Shown here: positions 58,701 to 64,000 of the stretch, in pieces
How positions within the stretch are numbered: position 1 is the first letter of the stretch
Layout of the letters: every line of letters begins with the position of its first letter
NCBI RefSeq assembly: GCF_017916325.1
Contig: NC_090170.1
Coordinates: 994,001 to 1,058,000 of the forward strand
DNA length: 64,000 bases
Origin: Leishmania martiniquensis
Lineage: Eukaryota > Euglenozoa > Kinetoplastea > Trypanosomatida > Trypanosomatidae
Direction of reading: 5' to 3'
The notes under the pieces: model-generated
Database searches by the model: none
The model's input: the letters and a program-made list of their open reading frames with translations, nothing else
What the model was told of the DNA's origin: nothing
Translations under genes and position numbers: made by a program

Positions 58701-60539
58701 TTACTTAGCGGCTAGGAGACGAAATATCGCAGAGGGTGAGACGGTGGCCATCATGAATGCCTCTCGAATCGCCGACGTTGCATGGCTTCCTGCTGGGAGC
58801 GTGAGCTGCATCACACATGTCATCCCAAGCTTCCGTGCCGGCTTCAGGAAGAAGGCGCGGGCCACGTCTTCACGAATGCCAATGCGTGCAACCATGTTCT
58901 TACCCGTCCGTCGCGACATGGGCGAATGACAGCGCAGAATGCCATCCTGATCGTGGTACAGTGATGCCTTGAGGCGTTCCGCACCGGCGTCCTCTGCCCA
59001 GTCCCACCCTCGCTGCTCATCCACGAGGTAAAACGACATACTCCTGGGCCGTTGCACCAGCGGGCGGAAGGCCGCCCGTGGAGCGAGGCGCATCTCTGGT
59101 AGGCCCTCGACGCGGAGCTCCTGTGCAAGCGCGCAATACAGCGCATCACTGCGCTCTCCCGACATGAGAGGCAGGCAGGCCACATCTCGGCCGAACGTTG
59201 GCAGCACAACATCGGTGAGATGGTACTGGGAAGCCTCTGCTTTGGTGGCGACACGCCGGTAGGTGTGCAGCGCTGGCGCTGCTCCGGCTTCCTCAAGAGG
59301 AAACGCAGACCAGTCTTGATGCGCTGAGGAGAGCATCTCGCCGTTGATATGATCGGCCGCACCGACGAACACGTCGCGCGTGTGGTCGGACGCACGGGGC
59401 TGCTGAGAAGTAACGTCACGAATACAAACAATGTCACCAACCGCCACAGCGTCGCCAGCACGTCGCCAGCGGAGGGAGGCCAGCGCATTGAAGTGCACAT
59501 CTGTGATGGCGTGCAGCGCCTCTTGCAGCACGAGCGGGCGCACTACTTCGCGAATGATCTGGGCCGAGTCATGGTGGCGCGGCGCAATGTCAGCTGCCCG
59601 CTGCACAAAGTCCAGGAGCAGGTCGTGGTGCGGTGGGTATACACCGGTCTGCCGTGTCCGCGCATACACCTGCGCGTCACTCTTAACGGCAGCCGTCATG
59701 CCTTCCACCACGCCGACCCAATCGTGTCGAGAGCTTCGCGGTGAGGCGAGAACCTCCCGCAGAACGGGCATCTCTCGATGTACGTGGGTCGTGCCTTCGG
59801 TCAGACGTCTCACATAGGTCTGGAGAAATTCGCCATACTCGCGACGCAGCAGCAGCTTTGTGTCTTCGTAGACGCGATGAAGCCCGACCCCATGCCGAGC
59901 AGCGTGGGCGTAGTTCAGGAACCCATTCTGGGCAATACTTCGAAGCTGCGGTAGCACATCTCCCAAGCTTCCCTGGATGTTACGCAGGGTGACTGTGTAC
60001 GTAGTGCTGGGAAGCAGCTGGGGAGGGAAATGCTCAGCCCTGGCATCGACCCGCACCTCCTGCAGAGGACTGACATACACGTCTCCTGTTCCGGTATGCC
60101 ACAGCTGCTCTCGCTGAAAGGAGTCGCTCAGCAGCTGGGCTGCCTGTGCGCCATCACAGCGCAGCCAAACGTAGCGTGACGAGCAGCTCACAAAGTCGAC
60201 GGGTGAGAGAAAGTGAAACTGTATGTGCTGCGGCAGCCGCTGGCGTAGCTGTCGCTCCAAGACGGTGTCTGGCACACCTTCGCTGAGGAGGCGGACGACA
60301 AGACTCGTGCGAGACTCGGCACTCGTTGGCATGGATGTAACAAAGGCGTCGCTTGGGAGCTGCTCCTCTACAATGTAGTCGTCAAAGGCCCACTTCATAA
60401 GCGCTACGGGGCGGCGTACGCCAGCTGCCGCGGCTGCCGGCACATAGCGCGAGCAGGTGATGCCGACAGACCGCTCCACCTCCTCAGCCCCATGGGCCTG
60501 CTTCTTCGAGAGACGGTACTGGAGGCGGTCTCTTGTCAT
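58701..60539 (-). CDS. TruD/Pus7-like protein, apparently without catalytic motif
   Basis: 612 residues. The fold motifs of TruD-type pseudouridine synthases are present in order: FDDYIVEEQLP (~51-61), TYTVTLRNIQG (~180), GFLNYAHAARHG (~204-215, compare FLNYFGxQRFG), FNALASLRW (~347, compare WN..aS.R), and TDVVLPTFG (~441). Active members carry a G-x-KD-(K/R)-x-A-x-T-x-Q motif with the catalytic Asp between the first two. Here that region reads FHFLSPVDFVSCSSRYVWLR (~108-127) and has no Lys-Asp pair. It is therefore likely an inactive family member or a much changed enzyme. The family usually modifies tRNA, snRNA or mRNA; this one may only bind RNA. The N-terminal 47 residues could be a targeting extension: see the two acceptor sites upstream. 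Confidence 0.82.
   Translation of the reverse strand: MTRDRLQYRLSKKQAHGAEEVERSVGITCSRYVPAAAAAGVRRPVALMKWAFDDYIVEEQLPSDAFVTSMPTSAESRTSLVVRLLSEGVPDTVLERQLRQRLPQHIQFHFLSPVDFVSCSSRYVWLRCDGAQAAQLLSDSFQREQLWHTGTGDVYVSPLQEVRVDARAEHFPPQLLPSTTYTVTLRNIQGSLGDVLPQLRSIAQNGFLNYAHAARHGVGLHRVYEDTKLLLRREYGEFLQTYVRRLTEGTTHVHREMPVLREVLASPRSSRHDWVGVVEGMTAAVKSDAQVYARTRQTGVYPPHHDLLLDFVQRAADIAPRHHDSAQIIREVVRPLVLQEALHAITDVHFNALASLRWRRAGDAVAVGDIVCIRDVTSQQPRASDHTRDVFVGAADHINGEMLSSAHQDWSAFPLEEAGAAPALHTYRRVATKAEASQYHLTDVVLPTFGRDVACLPLMSGERSDALYCALAQELRVEGLPEMRLAPRAAFRPLVQRPRSMSFYLVDEQRGWDWAEDAGAERLKASLYHDQDGILRCHSPMSRRTGKNMVARIGIREDVARAFFLKPARKLGMTCVMQLTLPAGSHATSAIREAFMMATVSPSAIFRLLAAK
60532..60533 (-). promoter_or_regulatory. 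Alternative spliced-leader acceptor inside the TruD-like gene start
   Basis: On the minus strand a T9 run (60545-60553) with no AG before the ATG at 60539 is followed by ATGACAAG; the first AG is at 60532-60533. Splicing here would remove the first ATG, and translation would then start at Met48 (ATG at 60396-60398), MKWAFDDYIVEE, exactly where TruD proteins usually begin. Confidence 0.4.
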
Positions 60540-61121
60540 GATAGAAAAAAAAAGGGGTGCGGTGGCGCAGCGAACCGACGACGGGAGCCCCCCAAAGAGT
60601 GCGTCGGGTGGCTGAAGGACAGGGGCAGGGAGGCGAATAGGGAAAGCATCGGAAATGGAAAGACGCTGCAGGGTGAGCCATGTGGCGTGCGAAGAGGCAT
60701 TCTAACTGAGTATAAGAGGATTGCCGACGCTCCCGTGCTGGACCGTTGTAACGGTGATAGCGCGCGTATTCTCCACCACAGCGGCATCGCTTCAGCCCCT
60801 CGTCTGTTCGAGGAGGCACCTCAACCGCTCTTTCCCCTTGACGTCTTTCTCTGCAGCGTCATCTGTGCCAACATCCAATGCAGAGCCCTACATATGCCTC
60901 TGGCAAACGGCCCCAAGGAGGAAACAGAGAGACCTCCCCCCCCACACACACAGACACACAAACATGAAGACATCAGAACGCTCAAGCGGACATGATAAGT
61001 GACCAGGCAAACGATCCCAAGCTGGCGGGTGCTCCGACGTCCATCTTCGATTGGGGGAGAGAGGCGCAGCTTCTCCTCTGTCCAGAGTTTTTGGGACGGC
61101 AGCACGCCCAAGTTGAGACGA
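60540..61121. other. Intergenic region
   Basis: No supported gene. It carries CACA repeats near 60941-60960, and the 5' flank of the TruD-like gene on the minus strand. Confidence 0.55.
60612..60613 (-). promoter_or_regulatory. Upstream spliced-leader acceptor for the long TruD-like form
   Basis: Reading the minus strand, CTATTCGCCTCCCTGCCCCT then GTCCTTCAG ends in this AG. Use of this site keeps the ATG at 60539, and no other ATG intervenes. Confidence 0.4.
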
Positions 61122-61928
61122 TCACTTGACAGACGGCTGCTTAGGGGTTCGCTCCTGCGACAAGGATGAACCGGCGGGCAGGTCCGTCGAGGCAGCTCCC
61201 AACGCCATGGCGTGGAGCTGCTGTCGTCGCCACGGCGGCATACACCGCAACGCGTATCCGCCGTGAGGAGCCATCATGAAGTATGGGCGATCTACCGACA
61301 CACAAAACGAAACACACGTGATGAAACCCACGTGACCGCTTGCCACCCCACTCAGCCAATACGTCGATCCCATTCCCGTAAAAAACTCACGACTGCAACG
61401 CAGCAGTCGCACCTCAAGCGGCTCAGAGGGAATGGGGTAGCGGTGATAGAGGCGTCGACCTGCCCAAGTGAGCGGCAGCCCCTTTCGCCACCCGAGAGAG
61501 CCAAGGCAGATGGCTGCGGTCCAGAGCCCCGCGTTCGCAACTATCGCCTTCGTCCATGCTTGACCCCAAGAGTTACACTTGCTGCTCCACATGGCCTCAG
61601 CCATGAAGTAATGCAGCGTGGCACCCACCAGCACACCGGGAAACGCGATCCATGCAGTCTGCCGCAGCGCACCATTCACTGTGTAGTTGATGCGCGATTC
61701 GGCAAAGATCGAGACCGCCGTGCAGGATGCCGAGAGACAGAGGACGACGGCGCCGGAGATGAGAGTACCGTAGGCGACGCAGCAGAGGGGGCAGCATTTC
61801 TCCTCCCTAAGTTGCTGTCGACGACTCGCTGGAATAAGGGAGTCCATCGTGTCTCCTACGCTGCTGAGCCTGTCGCCATCCACCTTGGTGGAGCTGACAA
61901 TCGAAATACGGCTCTTGTCCAGCGCCAT
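61122..61928 (-). CDS. Four-helix membrane protein with N-terminal Cys cluster, unknown function
   Basis: 268 residues with hydrophobic segments at about 51-75, 90-110, 127-147 and 188-211. A CCPLCC cluster at residues 45-50 lies just before the first helix, a usual place for S-palmitoylation. The N-terminal 44 residues are polar and Ser-rich with no presequence features; the C-terminal ~50 are Pro/Ser/Gln-rich. I do not recognise the family. It is not Mpv17-like or TIM17-like by the motifs I know. The ATG at 61926-61928 is the first Met of a well-defined frame. A minus-strand acceptor AG at 62012-62013 is likely, after a C/T-rich tract that covers ~62016-62100. Confidence 0.72.
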   Translation of the reverse strand: MALDKSRISIVSSTKVDGDRLSSVGDTMDSLIPASRRQQLREEKCCPLCCVAYGTLISGAVVLCLSASCTAVSIFAESRINYTVNGALRQTAWIAFPGVLVGATLHYFMAEAMWSSKCNSWGQAWTKAIVANAGLWTAAICLGSLGWRKGLPLTWAGRRLYHRYPIPSEPLEVRLLRCSREFFTGMGSTYWLSGVASGHVGFITCVSFCVSVDRPYFMMAPHGGYALRCMPPWRRQQLHAMALGAASTDLPAGSSLSQERTPKQPSVK

Positions 61929-62847
61929 TTCTTCTTGGACGCCCCGCAGGAAGCTTCGGTACGCGTGTGTGCTTCACGCAGCCGTGCCCTACGTACACCC
62001 GTTCACCTCTGCTCAACGGAGAGCGGACATGAAAGATGGTCGATGAGGAAAAGCATGCGACAACGGGAGATTAAAATACGGAAAGAGAAAGGCATGTATG
62101 ATGCGCAGCTGTGATCTACCGCACCGGCAGAGGGTCCCATAACTGCCGTCACACCGTGCGTGCCTCAGTGGGCACCAAAGCACCCCCACTCCCACACGAA
62201 CATACACCCAGCCACGCATACGACAACCACCTCATCGGCAGCGCGACAGATAATGCGCGGTGGCCCGTCCCGCCTTCCCCGTTGAGTACGCTGCCTTGAT
62301 ATGTCTTCACGCTGATCAAGACAGTGCGCCGAGGAGTTGCGAATAAGACGTCCAAATAGGAAGAAGAATACACGGGCCGGTGATGGGGGCAACTATTCCT
62401 CCTTCCCCCCTCTCTCGCCCAGCATGCCTCCACACGTTTGCCTTGACGACACCACACGCTGACGGCATAATGGGAAGGGATTGAGGAAAACCAGCGGAGA
62501 TGCGGCTCGGAATCGAACTGCGCTTTGTCAAAGGAAGCTCAGATGAGGGAAACAAAAGTGAATGGTCGAACAAAAACACGTCGCACATATCCCATCGGGT
62601 GGGGGGGGCGAGGGAGAGGAAGGCGTAGGGCGGCCTGTATGCCAAGCCGCACCGTTTGCCCTCGCTTCGTCTTGGGATGAGGGGCTGCGCATCCATCACT
62701 GATGAAAGCAAAAAGACAGAGAAAAGAGACGCCCAAGGAGACCCGTGACGCGCAGCTTGTCGCCTTACATATCCCCGATACTGGTGATGGGTAGACAAGG
62801 ACGCATGCGCGAGGCCCCTTTTTTTGGGGGGGGCGGAGGCACGCCCG
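61929..62847. other. Intergenic region
   Basis: No supported gene. It holds a run of G8 at 62828-62835 (just after T7) close to the next stop, and a tRNA-like B box at 62510-62519 that does not fold. The minus strand is pyrimidine-rich near 62400-62420 and 62580-62620. Confidence 0.55.
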
Positions 62848-64000
62848 TCAGCGACGCGCATTCTCATCCTTGTGCTGCTTCGACGCCGCCGTTCCGAAGA
62901 CGACGACGCGCTGAGTAGAGGTGTTGTCGAAGCTGTTGATGCGGCGAATCATAGAAATATCCTCTGCAGACAGCTTTGCTGACTGGATAGAGCGCGCAGC
63001 CATAGGGGTACTATTACTGCCATCATGACCACTCTGGCACACACCTGCGGTAGCCGCCTCATAAGGGCGAAACAAGCTGGTGAAAAACGGCGCCGACATC
63101 GCGCCGGTTGCCATGGAAGATGTCGCTGAGGCCAACTCGGCGTCGTCACGTGCGAGGCGGACTGGGACGGAAGGCGAAGAAGACGAGGTGACCGCAGCGA
63201 CAGGTTTGGAAGACCTTTTTTGCTGAATCTCCCTGGCGCGTTCGTCCAAGTCGACCTGCGCCTGCGCCCGCATCTGTCGCTGTTTCAACTTCCATATTTC
63301 ATGCTTGCGCGCGAGTGACCTCACCACTTGCTCCTGCTCCTGCGATGCCTTTGCTTCCTCCTCTTCCTCAGCCTTTCGACCCTCCAGCGGCGCCGTGGAG
63401 AAGGATGGGAATCGCCCCTCCTGGCTCGTGCAAGCACCCAACAGAGCCACCTCGTCGTTAGAAGCTGCATCGCGCTGCACCATGCGCCGCGCGTGCTGTG
63501 AGGTGGGCGAGGACGGATCTGCCGGCATCCAGTTCGCCGTCTCATCGTCCTCCTCCCCAATCACGAGCTCCTCAACAGGTGCAGCGAAGCGATTCGCCGC
63601 TGCGCTGTCCTTGCGCAGGCGCGGGTCGCCCTCTCTGTAGTCATCGCCTTTATCGTCCTCCGCACCGCCACACTGGTGTAGGTGCTGTCGAAGACTCCGC
63701 GTCTGACTCTGCACCTGGGACTGTGAGAGCTCGCGCGAGACCATCTGCTCGAACCGTTGCCGCTTCTGCTGCTGAACATGCGCGAGAAAGCGGTTCGTCA
63801 GCTCACCCACCAAGTCCGGGGACCACGCAGTGCCGTTTGATGGCGACGACGGCGACACAAGCGAAGTTGGCGAGAATGCATGTGGGCGGCATCGAAGCGA
63901 CGCCGGAGAGGACACACCCGTCGTGGCAGGCACGACGGGATCCGCATTGGAATCGCTGTAATTGATGCCGGCGTCGACAGGTGACGCGCCGGAGGAAAAG
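62848..64000 (-). CDS. Coiled-coil protein, partial (5' end outside the window)
   Basis: 383 residues are visible; the frame is open to the right edge, so the start is missing. An apparent start at 63933 is GTG, not ATG. The visible part begins with Ser/Pro-rich disordered sequence. A charged helical stretch RFLAHVQQQKRQRFEQMVSR (about 70 residues from the visible start) and a longer one KAEEEEEAKASQEQEQVVRS, with LARKHEIWKLKQRQMRAQAQ following, suggest coiled coils. The C-terminal ~60 residues (SAEDISMIRRINSFDN, RVVVFGTAAS) are better conserved in style but not recognised. Function unknown. It is the fifth gene in the minus-strand run to the right of the strand switch, beyond the membrane protein. 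Confidence 0.65.
   Translation of the reverse strand, partial: FSSGASPVDAGINYSDSNADPVVPATTGVSSPASLRCRPHAFSPTSLVSPSSPSNGTAWSPDLVGELTNRFLAHVQQQKRQRFEQMVSRELSQSQVQSQTRSLRQHLHQCGGAEDDKGDDYREGDPRLRKDSAAANRFAAPVEELVIGEEDDETANWMPADPSSPTSQHARRMVQRDAASNDEVALLGACTSQEGRFPSFSTAPLEGRKAEEEEEAKASQEQEQVVRSLARKHEIWKLKQRQMRAQAQVDLDERAREIQQKRSSKPVAAVTSSSSPSVPVRLARDDAELASATSSMATGAMSAPFFTSLFRPYEAATAGVCQSGHDGSNSTPMAARSIQSAKLSAEDISMIRRINSFDNTSTQRVVVFGTAASKQHKDENARR

Noticed and set aside
61212..62114. A 300-codon + strand frame opposite the four-helix membrane gene
   Set aside because: A shadow of the minus-strand gene; it crosses that gene's start and has no motif.
62510..62519. A tRNA B-box-like GTTCGATTCC on the minus strand
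   Set aside because: The T arm pairs at only three of five positions, and no A box or acceptor stem fits around it.

Overview
The window looks like nuclear chromosomal DNA of a trypanosomatid flagellate, most probably Leishmania or a close relative. The evidence is indirect but consistent: every convincing gene is a single intron-free reading frame; genes are far apart (0.4-3.8 kb) and lie in long same-strand runs; the gaps are pyrimidine-rich on the coding strand, with poly-Y/AG pairs upstream of start codons as expected for spliced-leader trans-splicing; coding DNA is GC-rich with G/C third positions. The proteins are eukaryotic (HECT ligase, p115/Uso1, Yos1, Nop53, NudC-like, DHHC, PHD). 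No search could be run, so the species is not fixed.

Layout. Bases 1-3615 hold no convincing gene. From 3616 to 51940 fourteen genes run on the + strand: a HECT E3 ligase, a basic RRP7-like nucleolar protein, Nop53, p115/Uso1, an FHA protein, Yos1/IER3IP1, a RING-IQ-RING protein (RNF32-like), a NudC-like CS protein, a four-helix membrane protein, an RBM34/Nop12-like RNA-binding protein, a membrane-anchored diflavin reductase, a coiled-coil protein, a single-pass probable mitochondrial protein, a DHHC palmitoyltransferase and, as a last and fifteenth member, an MptpB-like phosphatase. The coding strand then flips. From 52479 to the right edge six genes run on the - strand: a basic protein with a C-terminal ubiquitin-like fold, an FCP1/SCP-type phosphatase, an extended-PHD protein, a TruD/Pus7-like protein without the catalytic motif, a four-helix membrane protein, and a coiled-coil protein cut by the window edge. 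The 538-base gap between the two runs (51941-52478) is a convergent strand-switch region, where transcription from both sides should end.

Functional threads. Trypanosomatid gene runs are transcribed together but are not operons by function. Some themes still recur: three probable nucleolar ribosome-assembly factors (RRP7-like, Nop53, RBM34/Nop12-like); two early-secretory-pathway factors (p115/Uso1, Yos1); ubiquitin-related genes (HECT, double RING, UBL); and phosphatases on both sides of the strand switch.

I see no CRISPR, phage, insertion sequence, rRNA or tRNA gene. No wholly new multi-gene system stands out. The most interesting points are the TruD-like protein that has kept its fold motifs but not its active-site motif and may have two starts chosen by trans-splicing, the G-rich convergent strand switch, the reductase with Ser and Tyr at conserved Cys and Trp positions, and a 3.8-kb gene-free gap with a possible SIDER-type retroposon.
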